Assembly (NCBI GenBank): GCA_947453695.1
Contig: CANGHW010000030.1
Span: 1-45,835, forward strand
Direction of reading: 5' to 3'
DNA from: Opitutia bacterium
GTDB lineage: Bacteria; Verrucomicrobiota; Verrucomicrobiia; Opitutales; Opitutaceae
DNA length: 45,835 nt
A program made the translations under genes and the position numbers. A model generated the notes under the pieces. That model was not told the origin of the DNA and ran no database searches. It saw only the letters and a program-made list of their open reading frames with translations. Numbering within the stretch: position 1 is the first letter of the stretch; every line of letters starts with the position of its first letter. Of this stretch, positions 29,701 through 34,480 are shown one piece after another.

Positions 29701-31644
29701 ATCGGTGCTACCGGCCAGCCCCGCGGAGCCGGCAAAGGTCGTCACGACACCGGTCGGGGTGATTTTGCGGATGGTGTGGTTGGCCGAGAAGTCGGAGACG
29801 AAGACATTACCACTGAGATCAACCGCGATGCCGAAGGGACGGTTAAACCGCGCGGCGGCGCCCGTGGCGTCGGTGCTACCGGTCGAGCCGGGGGAGCCAG
29901 CTAGCGTCGTCACCACACCGGCCGAGGTGATTTTACGCACGGTGGCATTCTGGTGGTCGGCGATGTAGACGGTTCCGCTACCGTCGACCGCGACGCCGGT
30001 GGGGGTATTGAAACGGGCGGCAGTGCCGCTGCCGTCATTGGGGCCACTGCCAGCAATGGTGCCCGCGAGGGTGGTGGTCGTGTAGGTGTAGCCCACGTTC
30101 AGGGTTACGTTGCCGGCGGCCCCGCCCGCGCCATCGACCGCGATCGAGTAGACGGTGCCGGCGGTGGCGTTGAAGGTGAGCTTGCTGGTATTCGCGGGAC
30201 CCGAGTTGTCATCGCTGGCCACGGCAGTCAGGGCATTGACGGCATTGCCGGTGTAGACTCCGAGCACCGTGTCGAAGCTGCTGCCGATGGTGCTGACGCT
30301 GGCGAGGCCGGTGCTGGGCGCGGTCCATTTCCACCAGACCGAGGCCCCGCCGACGTTGCTCGCATGGTTCGGCTCACTGCTTTCCTTCGATGCGAGAACG
30401 TTCGTGCCGGTGCGGGAGATGCTGTTGCCCGTGATCACCTCGGCCGAGGCGAAGGCGTCGTTGGCCGGCGTGGCCGTCGTCGCAACGACGGTGTAGCTAC
30501 CGTGGTTGTCCGTGCTAAAGGATTCATTGACGGCTAGGTAGAGGGTGCCGCCTCCAGCAGGCACGGTCACAGTGCGGCCGTAACCAACAAAGAACCAATC
30601 CTCGCGCGCCGGGCTGGCGGCAAAGGTGCCGACTACCGCGCCGGCGCGAATCGCCGCCGGGTCGGCGGTATCGGTGGTCTGCTTGCCGGCAAACATCCAG
30701 CTGCTGCCGCCACTATGATCGTAGTTCAGGCCGCCCCCAACGAAGTGGTTGATCCCATCGCCAAAGGGGAAGCCGGCGACATTGGGATAGGCCGAGCCGG
30801 CATTCGCGGTGGTCCACGGCGCGCCGGCCGGAGCCGCGAGCGAGCCATCGGGATTGGTCTGTAGGTTGGCATTGGCGAGATCGCCGGAACCCGTGACCGA
30901 GAGTTGCACGAGAGTGCCGCCGGCCAAGTTGGCCACGGCGATCTTGTTGGAATCCCCGATGGTCAGCGGCAGCGCAATCGACGTGGCGGAAATCGTCACT
31001 TGCAGACCGGTCGACCCAAAGGCGTAGCCGCCAAATACCGTGAAATCGAGCGTGTCACCGATCGCGACCGCCACGGTAAGGTCAAAAGCCCCGGCATCCG
31101 TCGCGTTGAACAACACGGTCGCGCCCTTGCGCACCGCGACCTGCATGATGCCGCCATCACCGGCGTGAAAATGGCCGACCACTTTTAATGTGGCCGCCAG
31201 CGGCGAGGTCCAGCGCAGCACGGTCGGCTCTTGTGCCTGTCCCGGGTGGAGCAACAGGTAACCGGCCGGCACGCCGTTCATCGGGTCGGCGGTGTTGTAG
31301 CCGACCGCTGGAGTCTGGTCGCCGCCGGTCCCATACCAATTGCGGTAGGTTCCGGTCGTGCCCTTGTTCACATAGGGCGTGAATGTCGTGAAGGCCGTGT
31401 CCATGAACCCATAGCTCCAGACGCCGTTCGGGTTACTATTGGTCACGGAAAAATCCGTGGTCGGATTCCAAGTCGGCAGGGAGGCCGTCGGAGTCACCCC
31501 GGCGACACCGGTGTGCGGGACCGACGCCACCACCAGTAAGGCAGAAAGGCACAGGAGATCGCACGCCTGGGTCTTCCCCTGGGCGAAGCTCGTGAACAAC
31601 CACGCCACACAGCGGCGAACTACCAACACAGCAGAGGTAATCAT
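14800..31644 (-). CDS. Giant mosaic beta-propeller/Ig surface protein
   Basis: One uninterrupted frame of about 5,614 residues from ATG 31644; the open frame reaches TTG 31728 but ATG has better context. Approximate order: a hydrophobic export segment (CLSALLVVASVPHTGVAG); an N-terminal beta domain with WSYGFMDTAFTTFTPY; a PA-IL-lectin-like segment (FPFGDGINHFVGGG); a bacterial beta domain (WWKWTAPSTGLASVST); six NHL repeats (518-835); an IPT/TIG domain (837-920); 16 PD40-like repeats (DGRYVAFxSxxxNLV, 922-1915); an Ig-like domain; delta-60 block 1 (2124-2829); Ig plus a second NHL-like propeller (2925-3189); two Ig domains; delta-60 block 2 (3376-4106); two Ig domains; delta-60 block 3 (4292-5029); Ig; two PKxVLIR-type modules (5114-5410); Ig; and a C-terminal pair of EF-hand-like motifs. 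Each delta-60 block has 14 repeats. Probably a secreted or surface-anchored adhesion or glycan-contact protein; the function is unknown. Confidence 0.88.
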   Translation of the reverse strand: MITSAVLVVRRCVAWLFTSFAQGKTQACDLLCLSALLVVASVPHTGVAGVTPTASLPTWNPTTDFSVTNSNPNGVWSYGFMDTAFTTFTPYVNKGTTGTYRNWYGTGGDQTPAVGYNTADPMNGVPAGYLLLHPGQAQEPTVLRWTSPLAATLKVVGHFHAGDGGIMQVAVRKGATVLFNATDAGAFDLTVAVAIGDTLDFTVFGGYAFGSTGLQVTISATSIALPLTIGDSNKIAVANLAGGTLVQLSVTGSGDLANANLQTNPDGSLAAPAGAPWTTANAGSAYPNVAGFPFGDGINHFVGGGLNYDHSGGSSWMFAGKQTTDTADPAAIRAGAVVGTFAASPAREDWFFVGYGRTVTVPAGGGTLYLAVNESFSTDNHGSYTVVATTATPANDAFASAEVITGNSISRTGTNVLASKESSEPNHASNVGGASVWWKWTAPSTGLASVSTIGSSFDTVLGVYTGNAVNALTAVASDDNSGPANTSKLTFNATAGTVYSIAVDGAGGAAGNVTLNVGYTYTTTTLAGTIAGSGPNDGSGTAARFNTPTGVAVDGSGTVYIADHQNATVRKITSAGVVTTLAGSPGSTGSTDATGAAARFNRPFGIAVDLSGNVFVSDFSANHTIRKITPTGVVTTFAGSAGLAGSTDATGAAARFTNPTDLALDTAGNLYVADRGNHTVRKISPAGVVTTLAGSAGLSGSTDGAGSVARFNRPQGIAVDSSGNVFVSDSDNHTIRKITAAGVVTTLAGSAGSFGNVDGAGSAARFRFPYAMAVDAAGHVFVDDYGNGTIRKITPAGVVITVATGFNLAQGLALDPAGNLLVADSDNHVVRKLIPSSAPVIASISPITVASGSTVTLTGNGFIGATAVRISGASAAFTVLSDTSLSVIIPAGTTSGPVSVTTVGGTSGNTGSLTVVTPTNSTGAELVTRVPTSLSPLAASGSLQTDRRMVSDDGRYVAFTSNSSRIVAGQTDTNAANDVFLWDRQTSAVTLVSHAFGLPATAGNAGNTFPEISGDGRYIVYASDASNLVAADTNNRSDVFLYDATTGLNTLVSRSVAGTDTANGHSNRPIISRDGRYLAYQSAATNLVAGQIEGNPDFDIFIYDRVAGTSAIVTHAPGSLVTTAGAAESNKSYAFNTDGRWLVYQSKSTNLVAGITDANNGDDVFLYETATGANTLVSHTSSSTTTASAFSLPSGASPQISPDGAYVAFLSTATKSTSDLFLYARATGVVTLVSHAAGTPVTAASNGASTSDNVFSFSADGRYLAYISSSSDLVADISKTIPFSGDVYRYDRTTDTSILVSRSAGTTLTTPNAHPARRPTMSADGRYIAFESGASDLVSGFSDLNGSSTDIFLFDATAGTTTLVSRAVGTATTSGRSISLSPQFSPDGTTVTYVSVATNVASTQIDFNSSVDVYQFNRTAGTNLLVSRQIAGNGGVTTGHDLAYSAVSADGRYVAFTSNSSNFVAGQTATTNYQVYRWDRTTGLVTLVTHTAGSATTTSNGSTSELRISTDGRYVAYESSGTDLVSGQSGDNGGSFNTFLYDAQTGLNILVSHVAGSNTTISPLSNRIAGLSDDGRYVFYSSQAGELIAGMSNPSSYFNIYRWDRATDTTLMVSHADGAPLGSGNADSVAPLAHSSDGRYVAFSSRATNLVTGQTDTNRSNDVFLRDCQTDTLTLVSRASSSATITASAGGVLQNPGLVSDDGRYVAFYSSSSDVLADNPSTTGGDLFLFDATLGRNTLVSHAAGSTAGTGDVRDFALSADGRTVAYTSTASNLVSGQNDTNFLPDLFVYDRLTDTNALVSRAAGTTATTTAFGVSSSSGFQFPMTRNARYVAFTSASSNFISGVTSANDTDVYVADTQTGQIALASRQPGGIGLVETGNSAIAKLMAPDAPVVVFASSATNLVANNFATGYAQLYLFEADLSAPSVAIGVPTATTTPGTAVSFPITYTDVASVNLSPAQVVLTTTGNVAATVAVSGSGTARTVTLSGFTGTGTVNFSLLAGTAVDASGNAAPAAGPSAVVTVATVPAAIANQPTSFASGALGGSVTLTVGASSPNAGSLTYQWRKFGSPLPGATSASLSLSGLVAFDGGLYDVIVSNNGSPVSSTASRVTVTPADISGVVVGSATFAPRLENDGTPNWMQRGSDGKIYLAGDFTSVSGVARAFLARFLADGSTLDPSWVPVPVDGAVRAFAVQADGKVVVGGDFTAVGGVARSRVARLQSDGSLDPAFVTDVDIGVVNALLALPDGRIVVGGSTNGAIALLTASGARDLTFVAGTGFDGRVNALVRQFSDGKIVAGGRFTDYNSFSVGRIARFDSSGTLDTVFRQSDNFSFGESTPEVKALAVQTDGQIVAAGRFSSYSGTGRANAVRLNAADASLDASFMPPGFNNEVSTLDLQSDGKVIAAGAFGDGRVARLLTNGSRDPSFAVGGGFNNTVTSAVTLTSGQVLVLGGTSVTTYDSLATGKLTRLSSLGARDSTYSVPVRVAAAVSAIAAAPGGKWVVGGNFEFANGVARAHLARFDSAGALDQAFDTGSGFNGAVSAVLVQLDGSVIAGGSFTTFNGVVANRIARVDAFGARETSFVPGAGFNTAVNALAFHTDGRIYVGGSFTLLNNVARSALVRLTVDGAVDPTFVQTGTGLDSSASVSAIVVHPNGAVYVGGAFTGYNGTASGGLARLSNLGAFDSTFAVGTGFDFRVRALALQPDGKLVVAGLFSTYQGTFVGSVTRLLSNGQLDTVGNGGSGFVVGNVPTEVRALLVQADGRIIVGGLAGSSGATAVARVNADGTLDSTLQAGGYYDPVSALAAGPGGLLVGGGKMIFPARAAAGLVRLEAPLGPTITTQPVAATVALGTNVTLSVTATGATSYQWVKNGNSVLIGTNSTLTFSPVTLADVGNYYVLANGSGGTTQSNGVTLTVTVPVPVALVANSTVLKTPRYLATDGTDWFVSGVRQDNSQSIFKFPFAGGAVDAPYVGLTSPLSVAVLGSDVYWIDPNSGPISDTQIRKAPKTGLGPVTSIYTGSSVGEPLVDGSGLTTDGTVLYAADEFAGKVFRLNPDGSNFTASAAGARFAANFPSERLITVAHEAGVLYFADAGRSGADSPTPKILSLPVAGSTFTTLGNGAPLVSPAGIAVMGGKVYVSDPGAGNTIWQLPLAGGTPVAYYSGAPLQGIAGLAAYNGELYVADSTGGAIYRLAQTPAAAPVITAAPTAVATTNGANVTFSVTATGVPAVSYQWRFNGNPIANATSATLALNNVGSTQVGNYSVTVTNGVDSVTSAAVALSGPVVEPVFVTQPLAYTSGNVGSSVTLTAAATATAGVTYQWRKHGQPIAGATNAALTLANLTLFESGLYDVLVTTSGVGFASTASRVEVLAPVSPTNVLAASSTFTPRIEDQFAFFSHVYRSADGKVYLSGNFTSIYGALRPGFARLLADGTLDTAFAPAPVFRSSGTPRVYAVAVQSNGRVLIGGQFAAVGGLPRDGLARLNLDGTVDPSFVPPSNLTNSDRVLALAVQPDGKILVAGSFNDSGVNIARLNADGSRDTTFAVAGGFSGTVNALALQSDGKIIVAGSLASYQGTAIGNIARLSSTGALDTDYRTAGGSGFNGVVRSLVLQPDGKLLVGGEFTSYGGSPRNRLVRLLDTGALDIDFSIGAGFSNTVAQLALQSDGAVVVVGDFTTFDNNSTKGIVRLTSAGARDITFVTSSELDASPGFNDGADGVALLSNGVLVLSNDSSRYASPTANVGPLTRLTALGALDLAFAPATRSAGTVEALVPAPGGRWFVAGTFTHVNGVARKNLARLLADGSLDPDFAPVGAAFNSTVLTLAVQPDGKVVAGGQFTAYDGTTVNRIVRLTTTGARDTTFDTGTGFDLTVASLALQTDGKLLVGGRFTTFNSVARRKLLRLTTAGALDPTFTQTGAGFGFTGSVNELAVLADGRVYAAGDFTVYDGTARYRIARFLADGTLDPAFVVGNSNAINYTIDALVVQPDGKLLVGGQFYSFGDFATTGLARINPDGTRDIAFTAFESNGNVTAIALLSDGRIVVGGSFTTRNFSAPLPMLHLARLSPTGIVEPDFGAPLFNSTPTAVQPSASGALLVSGGALYFPDTISAGLARLDAAPVPAFTTPPAKQIASVGDSVTFTVTATGPGLTYRWLKDGAVISGATGTSFTIPSAQLADVGSYAVVVANVYGSITSPAVELTGAGAAPTISSLTAPAVLTGSNAQLAVTATGVTAYQWRKLGVPISGNTTATTATLTLPGAVLADASFYDVLVYNGLSRTRSSSVRLAVTAAQPVGNPVSPDLGFPAFTESFTGYGTPNRIFAQPDGKYYISGDFVSVDGAAHIGLVRFLANGTVDTSFTTEISGGTINAFAAQSDGKLIIAGDFHRVNGVEANHLARLNADGTLDTAFCSGPNSGTFDSIYAVAVQADGKILLGGHLSSIGGIFGGGGLVRLNSSGTVDTAFGGTIETGFNGPVDALAVDGNGRIFAGGRFTTFQGNSASYFAVLTASGTRAANFAGLTTGFNNSVTSILVLADGRVVAGGSFDSYNSAPASRIVRLAPDGTVDSTFLSGGGFDYVDSPASVSALALQADGKLLVTGAFARYDRVSARNLARLNPNGTRDTGFDTSAGLDGPGTSIAVLSSTEFAVVGDFTGAFESVRARYARFSGSSLSTHRVNRWGNFDGEINTVVPAPDGKWLVGGYFSRIGGAQAFNLARLNADGSLDSTFSLAQGPVYGSVYALAVQGDGKILVGGDFNHYGTEEIYVSAGGLLRLNPDGTRDIGFKLGNGFDSVVRALAVQPDGKVLVGGGFMNLNSVSSARFARLNADGTRDASFALGTGFGSDVYAITVLPDGRLAVGGEFAHYNGFTGVRGLIYLSPDGTRDTTVATGYTTGFSGNVTSLVLQPDGRLLVGGGFSSYGSTVIYSVARLTTTGALDSTFAIGSTFFYGEGFASIVSLALQSDGKVIVAGDFPTVNDVNGTQQIARFTATGAHDPTFTPNFSGDPRSVTLRADGKLFVAGRQLTVSDTLRYGLLPIGGPAGTLPTITTPPVAQSAVFGGSATFSVVATGTPAPTYQWQRNNVDISGATNASYTVASASQANAGLYRVIVTNSAGSVPTTPVALDVVTRNLINFYARAIIAPAGNITSSFTIEGTQSKTVLLVGVGGTRASTAVFTAAGGGSSNSDIPALGARIDPAPAGLADPRLTLTDAAGNILSANNDWTAFSGAADLVAAAARVAATPGLSSTGEGAADAALLVTLAPGTYHAKLDGADAGGGAAILQIFDADSDGRPRLVMFTLRAKISTGAGVATAGFTVDGGLSKTYLLRALGEALGTSPGVLDDPTLTLYRGRNYLTDNDDTNLSGGIVPVAIAQAGARLITNSLDSTVVQTLSPGVYTAVISPFGLTGTGLVQFELFETDAQRSSVLAPTITYFTPDQIGLPGDVASFGVLALAKPAATYQWRKGGLPLAGATDAVLRLTGLTAESGGTYDVAISSGSTTLTSPPRVLTIAPEFHVADTNRDNRIGLLELTRIIQLYNVRDGTVRTGEYHSLAGTEDGFTLGAGTRTAFHSADSNRDGRIDVTELTRVIELYNFLEGSTRTGRYRPALDTEDGFAPGPGEVRLPALRSKK
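14803..15155 (-). repeat. Duplicated EF-hand-like C-terminal module
   Basis: The last ~117 residues of the giant protein hold two copies of one unit: HVADTNRDNRIGLLELTRII then QLYN, and HSADSNRDGRIDVTELTRVI then ELYN. Each is followed by R-T-G-x-Y and TEDGFxxGxG. The DxNxDxxIxxxEL spacing matches an EF-hand/dockerin calcium loop. The tail ends in RLPALRSKK. The position at the extreme C-terminus suggests calcium-dependent folding, docking or surface attachment. Confidence 0.75.
16575..18780 (-). repeat. Delta-60 block 3, 14 repeats
   Basis: Fourteen units of about 51 residues of the form DGKxxVGGxFxxxxGxxxxxxARLxxDGTxDxxF, counted by eye. Unit 7 is degenerate (STEFAVVGDFTGAF) and unit 8 has the conserved Trp form (PDGKWLVGGYF), dividing the block into two sets of seven. 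This is consistent with two seven-bladed propellers. Confidence 0.8.
19325..21515 (-). repeat. Delta-60 block 2, 14 repeats
   Basis: Fourteen delta-60-type units counted by eye, opened by SSTFTPRIED and closed by SAGLARLDA. Unit 7 is degenerate (NGVLVLSNDSSRY) and unit 8 is the Trp form (PGGRWFVAGTF). The organisation matches blocks 1 and 3. Confidence 0.8.
23160..25270 (-). repeat. Delta-60 block 1, 14 repeats
   Basis: Fourteen delta-60-type units counted by eye, opened by SATFAPRLEND and closed by AAGLVRLEA. Unit 3 is shortened (DGRIVVGGSTNGAIALL), unit 7 is degenerate (SGQVLVLGGTSVTTY) and unit 8 is the Trp form (PGGKWVVGGNF). Confidence 0.8.
25900..28880 (-). repeat. Array of 16 PD40-like repeats
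   Basis: Sixteen units of about 62 residues with the core S-x-D-G-R-Y-V-A-F-x-S-x-x-x-N-L-V followed by DVFLxDxxTGxxxLVSxAxG. This is the TolB/WD40-like PD40 propeller-blade pattern. The last two units are the most diverged (TRNARYVAFTSASSNFI, APDAPVVVFASSATNLV). The count would suit two eight-bladed propellers, though other closures are possible. Confidence 0.75.
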
Positions 31645-31942
31645 AACGAGAAAGAGATAGGGAGGTAGGGAAAGACTCGGCCGCTGTGGGCACTGCCGGC
31701 AGGCAGCATTGCTCCTAGAAACAACCAACGTGCGGACCCGGTGCGGTTCTATTGAAAGTGACTAGCCATAAGCCTCAGAGGCGCGAGCCGGAAATCGCGG
31801 TGAATAGGGAGCTCCCCCTTCGCTAGAATCGAGTCTTGTCCGGCCCGATATTCCTGCTACCAACCTGCATCTAAGCCTTTGGATCTCGCTGTGCTGGCTG
31901 GGACCGAATGGCGATTTGCCCGTTTTTCTCCCTCCCACCACC
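31645..31942. other. Divergent intergenic region of surface-protein genes
   Basis: 298 bp between the giant gene (minus) and the PEP-CTERM gene (plus). It must hold the plus-strand promoter and probably the minus-strand one. Only weak boxes are visible, such as TTGAAA near 31754 on the plus strand. Both start codons are preceded by pyrimidine tracts (ccctatctctttctcgtt and tttttctccctcccaccacc). Confidence 0.4.
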
Positions 31943-33607
31943 ATGTCGCTCCGCCGCTCCCTCTCCTGGTTCACGATCTTCGTGGGCTTGGTGCTGAGCG
32001 CTCGGGCCCAGACGATTGTGCTCACGCCGAGCTCGACCAACATCGGCTCCACGGGCGGGACCCTGACGTTTACCGCGACGATTACCTATACGAGCAATCC
32101 GTCCGTTCTGGCATTTTCCGCGACACTCCCCGCCGGCTGGACCTACCTCTCGGGCAACAATGAACCGCAAGTGAAGCCCGCGGCCGGCACGACCGGTGAA
32201 CTCGGTTGGGTTTACACGACGGCCGTGCCCGCGAGCCCGGCTACTTTCACCTTCACGGCCAGCTATCCCGCCGGCCTAAACGGACTCCAGCCCCTCACCA
32301 CTCAGACCGTCACCCGTGCGACCGTGGAGTCCGCCCCTGTCACCACCAGCGGCCCCAGCGTCGTGATCTCGGCGCCCGCGACCGCCTTCACGTGGACCAC
32401 CAACGCGACCGGCAATTGGAACGATCCGACCAAGTGGAGCCCCACCGGGACCGTGCCGAACAACTCCGGCAACTCCACGTATTCCGCCCAGATCGACAGC
32501 GGCACCGTCACTGTGCCCTCCGCCACTACGATCACCGTCAACGAATTGCTCCTCCTCGGCGGCACGATCAATGGCGCAGGCTCACTCAACCTCGCCGGCA
32601 CCGCCTCCTCCTGGTCCGACGGCGCGTTCGCCTCGCTCGCCCTTCTCACCATTCAGTCCGGCGCGCAGCTTACTGTCAGTGCCAACAAGGCCCACGACTT
32701 CGATGCCACCGCCATCGTCAATCGCGGCACCGTGCGCTGGACCGACGGCGGCGATCTCCGCTCGGGCAATGGCGGGTCGTTCATCAACGTCCAGGGCGCC
32801 ACGTTCATCGACGCCACGACCAGCGGTAACGACCGGGTGATCTCAAATCAGTTTGGCGGCGACTTCACCTTCACCAACGCCGGCACCTACACCAAGAACG
32901 TCGCGGGCAGCACCACCCGGATCGCGATCCCGTTCTTCAATAGCGGCGACATACGCATCGATGCCGGCACGATCCGGTTCGCCTCCACCTTTATCCAAAA
33001 TAGCGGGAGCCTGCGCATTGCCTCCGGCGCGGTCGGTTCCTTCGACACTACCCTCGCCTTCACCGCCGGCACGCTCAACGGCGACGGCACCGTCAAGGGC
33101 AACGCCACCATCGGTGTCTCGAATGCGGGCACGCCGCGTTCCATCGCCCCCCTCACCTCCGGCACCACCGCGGTGATCTCGCCCGGCGATACGCTCGGAC
33201 GCCTCACGATCGATGGTAATCTCACCCTGCTCGCCACCTCGAAGCTCCTGATCGACCTCGGCGGCACCACGCAGGGCGTGAACTACGATTTCCTCAGCGT
33301 CACCGGCAACGCCGCTCTGGGTGGCACCTTGGAAATCAATTTCACGAATGGCTTTGCCGCCTCGGCTAGCCCGAGCACGACCTTCACCGTCGTCACCGCG
33401 ACCACTCTCACCGGCGCGTTTGCCAATGTGCCCATCTCCGGCACGCGCCTCCTGACCAACGACGGCGTCAGCTCCTTCCTCGTCAACTACACCGCCAATA
33501 GCGTGACGCTGACGAACTTCGTGCCGATCCCGGAGCCCTCCACCTGGGCGCTGATGATCGCCGGTCTCGGCGTCCTCGCGCTCGGCGCGTGGCGAAAGAA
33601 AAAGTAA
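31943..33607 (+). CDS. PEP-CTERM beta-helix surface protein
   Basis: Predicted exported protein of 554 residues, starting at ATG 31943 (SLRRSLSWFTIFVGLVLSARAQ signal peptide; the open frame begins earlier at a TTG). Residues about 23-135 form a beta-rich domain shared with the N-terminus of the Ig protein (TLTFTATITY, AGWTYLSGNNEPQVKPAAGTTG, TFTASYPAGL). A G/T/N-rich beta-helix of the PEP-CTERM autotransporter-associated type follows (TWTTNATGNWNDPTKWSP, GGTINGAGSLNLAGT, SPGDTLGRLTIDGNLTL). The C-terminus is a textbook PEP-CTERM signal: PEPSTW, a hydrophobic stretch LMIAGLGVLALGAW, then RKKK. Such proteins are processed by exosortase and tied to exopolysaccharide or cell-surface display. No exosortase gene is in the window. 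It is divergent from the giant gene. Confidence 0.93.
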   Translation: MSLRRSLSWFTIFVGLVLSARAQTIVLTPSSTNIGSTGGTLTFTATITYTSNPSVLAFSATLPAGWTYLSGNNEPQVKPAAGTTGELGWVYTTAVPASPATFTFTASYPAGLNGLQPLTTQTVTRATVESAPVTTSGPSVVISAPATAFTWTTNATGNWNDPTKWSPTGTVPNNSGNSTYSAQIDSGTVTVPSATTITVNELLLLGGTINGAGSLNLAGTASSWSDGAFASLALLTIQSGAQLTVSANKAHDFDATAIVNRGTVRWTDGGDLRSGNGGSFINVQGATFIDATTSGNDRVISNQFGGDFTFTNAGTYTKNVAGSTTRIAIPFFNSGDIRIDAGTIRFASTFIQNSGSLRIASGAVGSFDTTLAFTAGTLNGDGTVKGNATIGVSNAGTPRSIAPLTSGTTAVISPGDTLGRLTIDGNLTLLATSKLLIDLGGTTQGVNYDFLSVTGNAALGGTLEINFTNGFAASASPSTTFTVVTATTLTGAFANVPISGTRLLTNDGVSSFLVNYTANSVTLTNFVPIPEPSTWALMIAGLGVLALGAWRKKK

Positions 33608-33644
33608 GGTCCACCGCCACCCGTCGCCGCCGCGCGACGCGCGA

Positions 33645-34418
33645 TCAGCGGAGCAAGGTCGCACCGCCGTCGATATCGTAGGCCGAACCGGTGATAAACG
33701 CCGCCTCACTCGAGCACAGGAAGGCCACGAGCGCCGCGATTTCCGCCGGCTCGCCCATGCGCCCGATCGGTTGCGCCGCGGAGAGTTTCGCAAACATCTC
33801 CGCCTCTTTTCCCGGATAGTTCTTCGCGATAAACCCATCGACAAACGGCGTGTGCACCCGCGCCGGACACACGCAGTTGCAGCGGATGCCCCGGTTCACG
33901 AAGTCCCGCGCGACTGACAGCGTCATGGTATACACCGCGCCCTTGCTCATCCCGTAGGCAAAGCGGTCTGCGAGGCCGACGCGCGACGCCAGTGAGGCGA
34001 GGTTCACGATCGCTCCGCCGCCGCTCGCCAGCAGCTTCTGCACGCCGAAATGGAGGCCGTGGTAAACGCCCTTCACATTCACGGCGTAGATCCGGTCCAG
34101 ATCCGCCGGCGTCGTGGTGAGCACATCGCCCACGTGCGCGATGCCCGCATTGTTCACGAGCACGTCGAGCCGCTCGAGCGAACCGAACGCCGCCGCCATC
34201 GCCTCGGTGTTCGACACATCCGCTGCGACGACCTGGGCCGCGCCCCCCGCCGCCCGGATCTCTGCCACGGTCCCCTCCCCGGCTTCGACCTTATACTCCA
34301 GCACCGTCACCTGTGCGCCTTCGGCCGCAAGCCGTAGCGAGATCGCGCGACCGATGCCCGAGCCACCGCCGGTGACGAGCGCAGTTTTGCCAGAGAAACG
34401 TTGGGGTAGTGAAGCCAT
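33645..34418 (-). CDS. SDR oxidoreductase, DHRS6/ketodeoxyfuconate dehydrogenase-like
   Basis: Classical SDR of 257 residues. The TGGGSGIG cofactor motif is at residues 15-22; NNAG is present; the active site is Ser in NLASLASR with YGMSK; the C-terminus is ITGSAYDIDGGATLLR. The phrase RGIRCNCVCPARVHTPF is characteristic of the DHRS6-like group that includes 2-keto-3-deoxy-L-fuconate dehydrogenase. It probably oxidises a sugar acid or related hydroxy acid; the substrate is not determinable. ATG 34418 (MASLPQRFSGKTALVTG) was chosen over an upstream in-frame start at 34466. It is the last gene of the minus-strand aldarate cluster, 62 bp after the DUF4450 gene. Confidence 0.85.
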   Translation of the reverse strand: MASLPQRFSGKTALVTGGGSGIGRAISLRLAAEGAQVTVLEYKVEAGEGTVAEIRAAGGAAQVVAADVSNTEAMAAAFGSLERLDVLVNNAGIAHVGDVLTTTPADLDRIYAVNVKGVYHGLHFGVQKLLASGGGAIVNLASLASRVGLADRFAYGMSKGAVYTMTLSVARDFVNRGIRCNCVCPARVHTPFVDGFIAKNYPGKEAEMFAKLSAAQPIGRMGEPAEIAALVAFLCSSEAAFITGSAYDIDGGATLLR

Positions 34419-34480
34419 GCGAAAAGGTGCGCGGGGCTTCCGCCTGCGCTCAACGCCAAAGTGCACCCTTCCCCGCCGGC

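Noticed and set aside
14800..31644. The giant gene as an assembly artefact from collapsed or duplicated repeats
   Set aside because: The three blocks differ clearly at the amino-acid level and the frame stays open for 16.8 kb, which false joins would rarely allow. Long-read confirmation would still be decisive.
31645..31728. TTG start at 31728 for the giant protein
   Set aside because: It would add 28 residues before the export segment; ATG 31644 is the simpler start.
33645..34418. Uronate dehydrogenase assignment for the SDR next to the aldarate genes
   Set aside because: Motifs such as RGIRCNCVCPARV fit the DHRS6/ketodeoxyfuconate group rather than the extended-SDR uronate dehydrogenases.
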